From Aspergillus flavus (taxonomy: Eukaryota > Ascomycota > Eurotiomycetes > Eurotiales > Aspergillaceae): 64,000 bases of DNA. How positions within the stretch are numbered: position 1 is the stretch's first letter; the number at the start of each line of letters is the position of its first letter. Below are positions 32,729 to 43,979 of the stretch, piece by piece. The position numbers and the translations under genes are program-made. Location: contig NC_092405.1 of the NCBI RefSeq assembly GCF_009017415.1, forward strand, positions 868,001 through 932,000, in the 5' to 3' direction. A model generated the notes under the pieces. The model saw nothing but the letters and a program-made list of their open reading frames with translations. It had not been told where the DNA came from and made no database searches.

Positions 32729-35581
32729 GTACATTACATACCGCGGGCATTCTCCTGCCTGATTCTATTGGGGCGCAGTGGAGGTCAGGCTACCAAGGAC
32801 CTCCTAAACCAATACAATCTACTAAGTTACGGGAACGACCTATTAATCAATCACATATACACCTTCGGGCGAAACCACCGATGACCGTGGTACAGAATCA
32901 CCCAATGGTTATACCTAGAACTGACTACCTCAATCTCGTCGACTGATGGGAGGATCTGAAAGCGAATGCGGCATTAGTTAGCAACCGAGTCTTTAGTCTC
33001 AGGTAGCTCAGGTTTTGAGAATGTAACCACCTACCGAGGAAGTAACCAAGTTCTTTCAATACTTATGAGGATCTGCGCGCCAAATAGCTTTACCTGGTGG
33101 CAGGAATATCTAGTCTACAACGGTGAAGCTATAGAAATAAATCGACACTCACCTACGGCGCGACTCCGATAATCTCTACAAGTTTCTACTTCTTTTATAC
33201 AACACCCCTCTACAACCCCGCCGTCTCCTACCCCAACTCTGTCTTACAACCAACCTCTATTGTTATTATACGGTCTGCCAATACGTTATCCCCAGACCCT
33301 TCTACGACGACCCAGTTAATAGTAGTCTCTATTATTAATCTAAAACAGTTATCGACATCTTCTACTATCAATTAGATACAGCCTTCAGTGTCTAATTCGG
33401 CCACTACTGACCCAGCGTTGTCAACTAACTCTTCTTATCTACTCTCTATACCACAATTACCGTTTTCAATTATACCAAATATCCCCGGGTTTACACAGGC
33501 TACTCGTCGCCGTCGTCGCGTTTACAAACTATATTGGCCCATCGTCACTCACTTGCCTAGTGTTGATCAAGAGAATTAGGATGACGATAATAGCACTGAA
33601 AATCTGCTCCATATAATACCACAGCATGTGTCAACCTCTCCAGCTCGTACTGATTTACGAGGCCCTATTGACTTGATAGATACTCCAACTACTTTGATAT
33701 CAACCCACACGGAAGTATACATCCAGGCCGGATATATTTCTCGACCCAATCAAACTATATTAACGCCTTTATAACTCGGATCTACACGTCAACACAGTCA
33801 GCCATCTCCTCTATCGAGGATACCGAGTCCTATCAAAGATTGCTACATAACATGAAGACTAGTCTTTAAGGTATGGCTAGATGGAATAAAGAGTATGAAC
33901 TTGACAAGCTGCGCAGGAAGCTCAAGAAATACGAAGATCGATATAGGGAACTTAGCGATTGATTGATATTGATATGTATCTTTTACTTTACTACGTCTGT
34001 TTCTACTTATTTTTTTACGTTGTCGCGTTCTGTGTATTTCGTTCAGCGTTCTGCATCTATTGTTGACAACGAGACGTTGTCATTTTCGATTCCGGTATTT
34101 GTTGAAACCTAGAACCTTATTGAATCCTGCGTCGCTGGTCATAGTGGACAGCTCTAGTCAGCCGATAGGAAGCCAGCCGACAATTGTCAGATTAAAATCA
34201 ATGAACATAACAATAATCAATAACGTCAATACCTTGACATCATGGTCACGACCTGGGTATTGTGCCTTACATCTGACATCGAGCAACCACCCGGTCTTCC
34301 TCCATACCAAGAACCAATCAGACGAGCCACTTCCCCATATCCATTTGTCAATGAAGGAAATTTCGAAGAACGCAATTCAGGGTCTACTGACCTGACAGGT
34401 ACCGAGGATATAGAAATTAAGAGACAACAAACTACACGTCTCCTAGACCGGTTCAGAATAACTGACTTGTCATTGGTGTCCAGACTGGGCACGATCCCAG
34501 GACCTGATCGGTGTCAACGATACGTGATAATTAACTACACCAGAAACCGAAATAGAGAGTGACTTCCCTCTATCTGTTTGTTGACGAAGGGAACTTCGAG
34601 GAACCGAAATCAACATCGGCCGAACCGACTGATGCAGAAGATACGAAAATGTTGTCAGGCTGGCCTATAGACTGGGGCGATTCAGTTCAGAATATACAGA
34701 AACAAAACAGGACCGCAGCTATAGAATTCACAAAGATCCTTCACCGACTCAAGAAAGAACCGGTCCACAGAAGGCCACTGCCAGATGAGATAAAGGAGAA
34801 GGAAGTGGATCTATTAGTAATTCCGCTTGGACAAGGCGCCTGGCGTAAGATGGCTACTTCGACCCAGGTGCAAATAGTAGCCTGGAAACTAAAAAGGCAC
34901 TTACATTGGTTTGATAAATCAACTAAGCTGGATATAAATAATTAATCGGCCTTATAAGATTTCTTCTAACTAGATTCTCTGCAAAGCACTGACGGAATCC
35001 GTGGGGCTGTTAGATTTATTAAGGATTAATGAAGATATATAGTCCTATTCTTAAGGACTCCCTGCTCATACTTCTTTACTGGAGGTGACTGAATATTCAG
35101 GGAAATAGATAGAGTTTATAACTAAGAAAGAACGGACGCTTTTATAGATAATAGAAGCTTGGTATTTTGAGTTGCCGATTGTTGACTGCAAACGCCTATA
35201 AGGCAAACGTGTCGTGGACTGGATATTACCTACCGACCCGTTGGCAACGCTGGTATCCTCTATGGATGGGATAGGGGTATTTTAAAGGTTTAACAACGCC
35301 TGCGATGCGGAATATCCTACCGGCTTAAGCTAAACCATGTTGTTTTGCATGTCTGGCGTTTATCCTGACTCTTGTTTCTGATAAGAATTCAACATGCTTG
35401 CTCGCCTGATTCGTCAACTACGGAAGATATGGATATCGATCTAAACCAACTACTGGTGGCTGGGACCTAGTACTAATCTGCAACCAAGGCACAAAGCAAC
35501 TATCTACTTATGAATGGAGCATCCCACAATTCAGTCCTGATTAGCCTCCTAGACTAAATTCCAAATTACCTGTCGCTTATC
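32729..35581. mobile_element. Retroelement-like debris lying between the two halves of an LTR-like repeat
   Basis: About 2.85 kb separating repeat halves A and C. It holds AT- and CT-rich sequence and short frames: a Ser/Thr/Pro-rich one ending in an Arg-rich patch (33388-33579), and 34242-34945 where a VDEGNFEE / VNEGNFEE peptide block occurs twice in tandem. Gag-like origin is possible, but I recognise no named domain. No terminal repeat of its own was found at either end. Confidence 0.4.
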
Positions 35582-35757
35582 GTTGAAAGGAACAACAATT
35601 ACCGTCGAGCTTTACCCTGCCCGGGGTTGTACTCCCGTGTCTAGGTCCACAACAACAAGAGTTTGCATAATTATTACCAGAATCATTGTTCTCCCTTGTA
35701 CGCAATATGTTTGCACATCTATGAAGAGTAATTCATAATCTTTCAGATACTTGTCAG
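35582..35757 (+). repeat. LTR-like repeat, copy C (matches right part of copy B)
   Basis: TTTACCCTGCCCGGGGTTGT, ACTCCCGTGTCTAGGTCC, CATAATTATTACCAGAATC, GCAATATGTTTGC and ATTCATAATC align in order with 37880-38072 (TTTTCCCTCGCTAGGGGGTT, CAACTCCTGTGTCTACACC, GTAATTATCGTCACGATTG, TCAATATGTTTGT, TTTCATAATC). Its right end abuts the 3' end of the caspase relic. Confidence 0.7.
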
Positions 35758-36695
35758 TAGACGATTTAGATCGAGAGGTGCACTGGGATTTTCGGCGATA
35801 AAAGAATACCCCTGCAGCCTGTGCAACTTCGCATAAACAGACAGCGCAGAGCGCATAATCAAGGACATTGACTGGGTACGATAAACGTTGTCGATGTTCA
35901 AACTGGCAAAACGATGGAAGTTGCGTATCCATGCGCTTAGCTGCCTCATCTCATCCGTGGTTAGGTCTTGCGACACGCTTACGTTGAAAAGTGCTGTGTA
36001 GCTTGCGGGAATACTGGTGGGCTCAACGGTCCGGGGTCCATTCAGGGGCAAGATAACCGAAGCGACTCCAACGAGTAAAGTATGGCTAGGCCTGACAATG
36101 TCCCCACGCGACCTTAAGGCTTGAAAGGCGTCGGCAAATTCAACATGTTTGTGTCCACTCCGCTTTCTGTGGGCAATTTCCCCCGCGAGCTTGGCAGTCA
36201 ATGTATTGTGCGGCGGGGATCTTGCCGGGCGTGTCTGGACACTCGTCGCCGCTATCACTTCGACCACCCTGCGCGGGATAGTTGGAGCCCGAGTTGCTAT
36301 GTGGGCAAAGCAACAATCCAGAATGATCAAAACATCAAGGTGCTCCGATTCAGGTATAATGTCTGCCTCTTTGAGATTGTTAAGCAGACAGTTATCTGCA
36401 TTGAGTGTTTTCTTCGCTTCCGTTGTCTCCGCGAAGGTAAAGTTGCCGTTCTTTGTCATCCCATGACCCGCATAATGCAACATCATAAGATTATGCTCGG
36501 CTTCAGACTTTGCTTTAAAACTTACAACGAAGTGAAGGAAAGCATCCTCTGAAACCGCCTGGAGTCTTGGACTGCGTTGGTGTCATCCTTTTCCTATTGA
36601 ACAGTAACTGAATACACATGGGTGTAGTCCTGATCGCGCTGTGCCGCCGCCGCGGTAAGAGTGCGCCGAAATTGCTCAACTGTGATCGGTGCCAT
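35743..36695 (-). pseudogene. Caspase-domain (peptidase C14) gene, inactivated
   Basis: The minus-strand start at 36695 gives MAPITVEQFRRTLTAAAAQR and HVYSVTVQ, then a TAG at 36594-36596 where an aromatic codon (likely TGG) is expected, then EKDDTNAVQD and RFQRML. After that roughly 25 codons of the usual family sequence seem deleted and the frame changes. It resumes with HFVVSFKAKSEAEHNLM and runs open for about 250 codons. MMLHYAGHG supplies the catalytic His and VLIILDCCFA the catalytic Cys. The C-terminal part (GYSFIAENPSAPL) is also present. Fungal proteins of this type are metacaspase-like heads, often joined to NACHT or STAND modules in programmed cell death. The nonsense codon plus deletion make this copy dead; LTR-like repeat C begins at its 3' end. 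Confidence 0.8.
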
Positions 36696-36699
36696 GGCT

Positions 36700-37769
36700 C
36701 TGACGCTCGCTCAGTGGTTAGCTTCAGAAGTAATTGAGGAGGGGATGTAGTTGGGAAACAGATTAGGGTAGATGCCTCTGAGATGATGGGACTTACACCG
36801 TGTGATCCGGTGTGTTTGGAGAATAGCTCGATATTTGTTCGTGCGCTACAAAGGAGGGAAAGTATCTGAAGGAGACAGATAAAGTAGTTCAAGATTGATG
36901 GTGTTAGACGTGGAAAACTTGGGGATGGTGGTTTTGGGGAGAGCAAGAAGAGTTGAGGATGGGTGAATTAGCGAGACATTACAGCATTCAATTTGATTTC
37001 CAAAGAGTGAACCTGACCAGACGTCATATATTGTCGTACTTTTAATTTCTATTACCTGATAGTAGAGAATGACTCGTAAACCAGAACTGCAATCCTCTAG
37101 AGCTTCACTATCTTTATTTTCTGTATCATTTGTTTGTCAATATGAACGGGTAATATAATGTATTGAAAGGGGGAAATTGGTTGAATTTCTATTAGATTGC
37201 TCGGGTTGCTTGAATTTATCAACATGACTATGGCAGACAAATCGTTTAGGAAGAACAACAGGGCTACGCCTAATTAGGCAGCGTCAACACCCCTCCCTAG
37301 GCTTTGCGCCGTTTAAATCCGGTTTATTTCCTAATCCAGTAGCATACTAATGATCCTGGGTGGTTTGGTGATCGGAGACCTGCTCCTAGTGGCGCTCAGT
37401 AGCCCTGTAAACACTAAATAGCTTGTTCTTTACAATCAATGTCTTTATATACACTACATAGCGCATTCATTATACTCAATACCGAATCGTGCGCTAAATG
37501 GCTCCGCTTAATACAGTGAACGGCGATGATTTAGGTACGAAATAGCCCTGTATTGCTATGCCCAATGACCCCTAGTTAGGGGGTCCAATCCTCGGAACAC
37601 AGCTCAGGGTTTAGATATAGGAAGCGGAACACGATAGCCCTGATATCTACAGTATATAACGGAGATCGACCATTCAATGTCTGTTTTATTTTTCTATCCA
37701 CTACTAGTTAAAACCCCATCACACAGGCCAAAGTAGGGGTTTCCAATTCAGATCAGACAACAGCCCCGT
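36700..37769. other. AT-rich spacer with possible LTR debris
   Basis: No gene. The stretch 37340-37700 has promoter-like AT-rich runs and CTAGTTAGGGGGTCCAAT-type sequence that may be old LTR material, but it has no second copy in the window. Confidence 0.35.
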
Positions 37770-38072
37770 GCTTGGAACACCTGCTTTAATCGTTGAGGTT
37801 AGGGCTTTCGATTGATCACGAGTCGATTGGTGCAGTTGAGAAAATGAGCTTAAATTACATGTAATGACATGTCTTATTAGTGGAAAATACAACGATGTTG
37901 TGTTTTCCCTCGCTAGGGGGTTCAACTCCTGTGTCTACACCAACACAATAAGAAAAGAATTCATGTAATTATCGTCACGATTGTTATCGTCAGTTGTTGT
38001 TAGTTGTAATCAATATGTTTGTGGTTCTATTCAAGGAATTTCATAATCCTGTTGATACTCGTCGGTTTTCGT
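37770..38072 (+). repeat. LTR-like repeat, copy B (uninterrupted)
   Basis: About 300 bp that matches copy A over its left part and copy C over its right part, in the same orientation. B is therefore the undivided version, probably a solo LTR or a simple repeat of the same family. Confidence 0.7.
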
Positions 38073-41000
38073 TGCTTTTCATATCATACTGCGTTTTGTG
38101 CAGCACCTGAAATACGCAGATTAACCCAACCATAAAACATACACAGCACCGCTAACAACTTAATTAGAGAATTGTACAGTACTGATTTTCCCTTTAATAT
38201 GACGAAACTACGCTTTGGTACCCTCACGAGGAAAAAGAAAAAAAAAAGCCCAGGAGTATAAAGTGACACTAATACTGTCCAACCTTACGTGGTTCACTCT
38301 TGACTACAAAGGAGTGGCCGTATGAGACATAAATACCATGGAATTATGTTCGTCATTCTCATTTCGAATGATATATCCATCAATTAACTCAGCCTACTGT
38401 GCCCTACACTACCATCCGCGCTTTGTCTACATTTGTCTGTTGACAAAACCCTTATGATGTGCAGTCCTATGTCAAGGTGGACAAGGATCTCGTCCGTGGT
38501 GAGCTCACCGTCAAGACGGACTACCGTGTGGAACTGGTCCTTGAACACAGACCGCTGCCCTAACAACTGTTTGTACGCAGAACTTAGAGAAATTTCTCCT
38601 CAATTTCAGAGTGGCTTTACCAGCCAAATAGAGAAATGCATCAACCACAGCCAAGTACCGGGGGAGACGGCCTGAGACGGAACAGTACTAACCCAATGTT
38701 ATTTTCGGTTTGCAACACGTTTTAGCGCACATATATCCGTAGCACCCTCCCCTGCTTTCTGCTCTGCCCCATTTGTAGTGGACCTGGTAGGATTAGGATC
38801 AGCGAGGCTTGAACATAGTCCGAGCTGGCAGAGTGACCCGAGGTACCCCGCCACGGCTGGGCTTATGAGCCTTGTTTGGGTCCTTGTGATCCACAATGCA
38901 CGGGATGTGGTCAATTGTTTCAGCCTAGACAGCTTCCACCACGTGCTTGGGCATCAGTTACCCCTCCACCGCGGAAATAGGAGCCGGTCCTGCGCTGAAG
39001 GATGTATGAGAAGCCAATAGTGTTGACTATGGGACACACAGAGTAGTTTATACGGCTGACTAGGGTTTTCATCGGAGATTGGACTTCTCTTTAAATTAAC
39101 GGTCTATAGGCTTGATAGTAGTATAGATGTTGATAGTCAGTCTTGCTATGAACTTAAAGTCTAATTGTGTATAGAAGATGAGCGGGACGACGGAAGGATA
39201 TAAAAGTAAATTGGAGTGAAAAGCCCAGCAGAGCAGCGTCATTACCGCCAGCCGCAGTGGATCCATACTAGACAATGCCTCGAAGTAAAAAGCACAACCA
39301 ACCACTAGTAGTGTGCGTCCATTGACTCCGTGTTGCCCAATAATTGTGCACGGCTTGATACAACCCTTCCGTCAACACACGTAGGGGCGAACAAGACCCC
39401 TAAGATCACCATCTCAAGCCGACGGACCTCCGAAATAGCCTATCATTCTGAGTCTAGACTTACCCATTGACATAAATCACATAGCATGACAATCAAGTTT
39501 AAGCTTTACTTGCCACAGCCCTTCAGCCCGAACCCTGTGCATGTAGGGACGTGCCCTGGTTAAGGCCAAGTTACACTCATGTCATGTACTGAAAGCTTTG
39601 CATAGTTGAGCAGGGACCAATGCTTCCGAACCAGCACCGGCCCACTGAGAGGTCTGACCCGCTTGGGACCATTATATTGTACTGAGTGATGATAGAATCT
39701 CTCCACAGATGACCTCTCGATACACCTTATTTGACTTTCCGCCGCCACTCATCATGTTAGACTAGTTTGCATGCATATTCTTCCGATTGGTACATTGGGG
39801 TTATTCGAGATATCGACCGCAAGCCTTGCTTGCGTGGCCGTTGCAGACATGTCCCCATTCCTCAGTGGGTCAAGTATTCCCGGGCTCACAGGATCGATTC
39901 TGAGAGGCTGAGAATCCTGTGGGTGTACGGGCTATGCCTGCCGGCGATGGGCGGGTATCTTAAAAGCGGGTCTTTGGATGAATTGCGAATTGTCGATGGT
40001 TGCGGGGACCCCAAGGTCCTTCACTAAGGAAGTAAGTTCCGCAATGCTTGTCCCCGTAGCTGGTGAGAGATCATCTAGCCATGCTCTTCTTTCTCATCTG
40101 TGACGTGGTCCCAAACCATGAGAGAATGATGCTTGTCGTTGCAGGCTCCAATTTACCGCGGTTAAAGTCTTGTGAGGGGTTCGTAAAACAGTACAACCTG
40201 TGAGTTGGTTATTTGTCAAACTATAGTATACTAAATCGGCTGACTCGGTTATCCGATCGGTCTATTCTCAGGTGGCTACTCCAGTGAACCAATGATACAA
40301 CCCCGTGCGCGGGAAAGTAGGGCTGGGTAGAGTCTAGAGCCAGTGGAAATGGCATGTTATTTACCACTCGTTTCAAAGTAGAGCCAGAAAGTTTATGATC
40401 TCATACAATTGAACTATCGCAAGGCCCACATGTCTTGATCGTTCTTGGCTTTTAATAAGGTTAGCCACTCGCGGAAGTTTGGTTCCCTCGGAAATGGCAA
40501 ACCTAACTCCGCAGCTCTGCTTATACCAGACTACCTGTCCCTATATGTTATTTACGAACCTATCAGATAGACTCTGTCAATTGTCTCGTGGCTCGCAAGA
40601 CCTTTTTACAAAAGGTGCAGAAGTCTATCTCTGGTAAATTCTGGCTGCGTCTTGCAATTTGCATACGGGTTGCACTACCTGAGATAACAACCACTGTAGA
40701 CACCATGAAAGAACAGCGTTCCTGTTCACCCGCGCGGGGGAGCTTAAGTTGCCAAGTGGCAAGAGGCAAGGTTATAATTGTAAATATCTGAGTTTGATCT
40801 GCAAATCGCTTCTGGGCAGAGTATATCCTGCACCTGTTCAAATCGGGTTAACAACAAAACCCCTCTTATCCGCTCACACTACACCCGCTTAACCTGTCAA
40901 GGGTAACGAGATAATCAGATCGCTGATAATCTTAACTGATAATCTTTGGCAGCATGTAAAAAGTAGTAGTACCCTTTCTGGAAGTAGTACTGGGCCAATA

Positions 41001-41263
41001 ATCGCCGGTAAGCTTCGGCATGCGGGTCCAAAGTCTGGACCCGCCGCGTTTCCACTTTGGTTTTACTTCCACGCATCTGAGGTTCGTTCTATCCGGACTT
41101 CTGTATACCAACTGCAATAGGAAGAGAAAATGGACAATCTGCCCCTGCAATAACCTGTTGTACGAGCACCGTGATGCTATCATGATTCATGACTCGCCTA
41201 ATACTCAACTGAACAGACTTTCATTCTGTAGAGGTACCATGCGGGGAAAAGGAAGAACAAGTG
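38073..41263. other. 3.2-kb gene desert with coding-like relics
   Basis: No intact gene is supported on either strand. One short stretch (38469-38560, +) encodes VKVDKDLVRGELTVKTDYRV followed by ELVLEH. It has the strong codon bias of a well-expressed gene but is cut off on both sides; I cannot name its family. An A/T run at 38218-38248 and several short chance frames make up the rest. Confidence 0.45.
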
Positions 41264-41270
41264 TATAAAA
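41264..41270 (+). promoter_or_regulatory. TATA box of the GMC oxidoreductase gene
   Basis: TATAAAA 107-113 bp before the ATG at 41377, followed by a CT-rich leader, as in strongly expressed fungal genes. Confidence 0.6.
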
Positions 41271-41376
41271 GGGCATGGGATTTCCGCTGAATGAAGGTAG
41301 TTTATCTACTCATCAATCAAGATTCATTGACTCTCAACAAGACTTCTTTTAATATCTCTCTTCTACTGTTGCGGTC

Positions 41377-43114
41377 ATGGCTACCGATGGATCTCACTTC
41401 GACTTCGTTATTGTGGGCGGCGGCACGGCGGGTAATACCGTGGCTGGCCGTCTTGCTGAAAACCCCAATGTCACGGTCTTGATCGTCGAGGCGGGTATCG
41501 GGAACCCTGAGGATATCCCAGAGATTACTACACCTTCCTCTGCTATGGACCTTCGTAACAGCAAGTACGACTGGGCCTATAAAACCACCATGGTTAGGCG
41601 CGATGACTACGAACGTATCGAGAAGCCGAACACACGTGGAAAGACCCTTGGTGGCAGTTCATCACTCAATTACTTCACATGGGTTCCAGGCCATAAGGCT
41701 ACCTTTGACCAATGGGAAGAATTTGGCGGCAAGGAGTGGACTTGGGATCCCCTTGTTCCTTACCTTCGCAAGAGTGCTACCTATCACGATGACCCCAGGC
41801 TTTACTCGCCTGAGCTTGAGAAGATCGGTGGTGGTGGCCCTATTCCAATCTCTCATGCTGAGTTGATCGATGAGATGGCGCCCTTCCGTGAGAACCTCAC
41901 CAAGGCTTGGAAGTCCATGGGCCAGCCTTTGATTGAAAACATCTATGATGGTGAAATGGATGGTCTTACCCACTGCTGTGATACCATCTACCGAGGCCAG
42001 CGGTCTGGCAGTTTCCTGTTTGTCAAGAATAAGCCCAACATCACAATTGTGCCCGAGGTTCATTCTAAGCGCCTTATTATTAACGAGGCCGACCGCACTT
42101 GCAAGGGTGTTACTGTTGTGACCGCCGCTGGCAACGAGTTGAATTTCTTCGCGGACCGTGAAGTTATCCTTTTCCCAAGGTGTCTTCGAGACCCCTAAGC
42201 TTCTTATGCTCAGCGGTATCGGACCCACCCGTGAGCTCTCGAGACATGGTATCAACACCATCGTCGACTCTCGCCACGTCGGCCAGAACTTGATGGATCA
42301 CCCAGGTGTTCCCTTCGTGCTGCGCGTCAAAGACGGCTTCGGTATGGACGACGTTCTTCTGCGCCACGGCCCTAAGAGAGATGCCGTCGTTTCCGCCTAT
42401 AACAAAAATCGCTCCGGCCCCGTTGGTTCCGGTCTACTCGAACTGGTCGGATTCCCCCGTATCGACAAGTATCTCGAGAAGGATGCCGAATACCGCAAGG
42501 CGAAAGCCGCCAATGGAGGCAAGGACCCATTCTCGCCCTTGGGACAACCTCACTTCGAGCTCGACTTCGTCTGCATGTTCGGTACCGCCTTCCAATGGCA
42601 CTTCCCCACCCCTAAGACCGGTGATCACCTTACCGTGGTCGTTGACCTGGTCCGCCCTATCTCCGACCCTGGTGAGGTGACCTTGAACAGTGCCGACCCC
42701 TTCCAGCAGCCGAATATCAACCTTAATTTCTTCGCCAATGACCTCGATATTATTGCCATGCGTGAGGGTATCAGATTCAGCTATGACTTGCTGTTCAAGG
42801 GCGAGGGCTTCAAGGACCTGGTTGAGAGCGAGTACCCATGGGAAATGCCTCTCGACTCCGACAAGGAGATGCACAGAGCCGTTCTGGACCGTTGCCAGAC
42901 TGCCTTCCACCCGACTGGTACTGCCCGTCTCTCGAAGAATATCGATCAGGGTGTGGTGGACCCGAAGCTCAAGGTCCACGGTATCAAGAAGCTCCGTGTT
43001 GCTGATGCTTCGGTTATTCCTATCATCCCTGACTGCCGTATCCAGAACTCTGTCTACGCTGTCGGTGAGAAGTGTGCCGATATGATCAAGGCCGAGCACA
43101 AGGATCTTTACTAG
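41377..43114 (+). pseudogene. GMC oxidoreductase (choline-dehydrogenase/glucose-oxidase type), one frameshift
   Basis: Intronless. The FAD site FVIVGGGTAGNTVAGRLAE is at residues 11-29, and GKTLGGSSSLNYFTWVPG is GMC signature 1. At 42165-42172 the frame breaks inside signature 2: one frame reads REVIL, the next reads SQGVFETPKLLMLSGIGP, and dropping one T of the TTTT run joins them exactly. The C-terminal HPTGTARLS and IPDCRIQN carry the catalytic His and Asn. Apart from that single extra base the reading frame is intact over about 580 codons. It shows a marked preference for C- or T-ending codons, unlike its neighbours, so it was a highly expressed gene until recently or the lesion is a sequencing error. 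GMC enzymes oxidise alcohols or sugars with FAD and make H2O2. No signal peptide, so intracellular. Confidence 0.82.
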
Positions 43115-43459
43115 TCGTGGTGCAATTGAAATTCAAAATGTGACTAAGGATGTTACGAAACCTAACTTAACAAAAGTTAGACGATCATGTCAATGGCTGT
43201 CAAGCAACGTACATAGTTTATGTAGTTTATGAAATTACGATTGAAGTCCTATGAAACATATAACTTTTCAACGATAATAACATCCATTTTAGGGTAGTAC
43301 GCAGTAGAATCATCTGCCAATGGTTTTCATTGTCAAGGACACCATACTGATTTACTGCACAACGTCAGTCATCTAGTGGAATAGCCTATCCGCTGTTTCA
43401 CACGAGCCTCATAACTATCAACAACGTTCCAAAATACTAATCTCTGTTCTCTTAGCCTT
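43115..43459. other. Intergenic, no gene seen
   Basis: 3' region of the GMC gene up to the inverted-repeat element. Confidence 0.4.
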
Positions 43460-43713
43460 GGGGCACAACATGGGACGGACCATTAGGACTGCCTCTAGCC
43501 ACGTATGTACATTGATATTTAGTTTTGCGTATACGCTAATTTAATATTGAATGATCATTTCCCCTGCCTGGCCAAGGCCATACTTAATTGGTTATCAACA
43601 CAAGATTCCACGTATGGCAATTTCAAAGTGACACTAGTGCATTTGTTTTAACAAATATCAATGTACGTGGCCAGGGGCAGTACTTACAGCAACGGCAGCC
43701 CAATGTGGCCAGT
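43460..43713. mobile_element. MITE-like inverted-repeat element
   Basis: The left arm (43460-43530) contains GACTGCCTCTAGCCACG, then TACATTGATATTTAGTTTTG. The reverse complement of 43646-43713 reads GTACTGCCCCTGGCCACG, then TACATTGATATTTGTTAAAA. About 60-70 bp of each arm can be paired with several mismatches and a short gap. There is no coding sequence between the arms. The exact ends and target duplication are unclear. Confidence 0.55.
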
Positions 43714-43979
43714 ATATTGAGCATAAAATGATATGACCATTCTATAGGGCTTAGCAAACACCGTCTGTAATACAAATCACTCCTTCCCAAATTTCTCCGG
43801 GGGAGACACCCCCGTTCCCCTTCACCAGCGGTGCACTGACACCCCAGACAAGACGACGGAAAAACTAACCCCGCAACCTCGGGGTAACAGCAACCGACGT
43901 TGTCTTGGCTAATGATATATTACCAAACAACAACAAACTTACCCCGGACATTACCCCAGATCCCCAGCAATTGATCAAA

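Noticed and set aside
42434..43099. 221-codon minus-strand frame opposite the GMC gene
   Set aside because: Shadow of the codon-biased plus-strand gene, which has all the GMC motifs.
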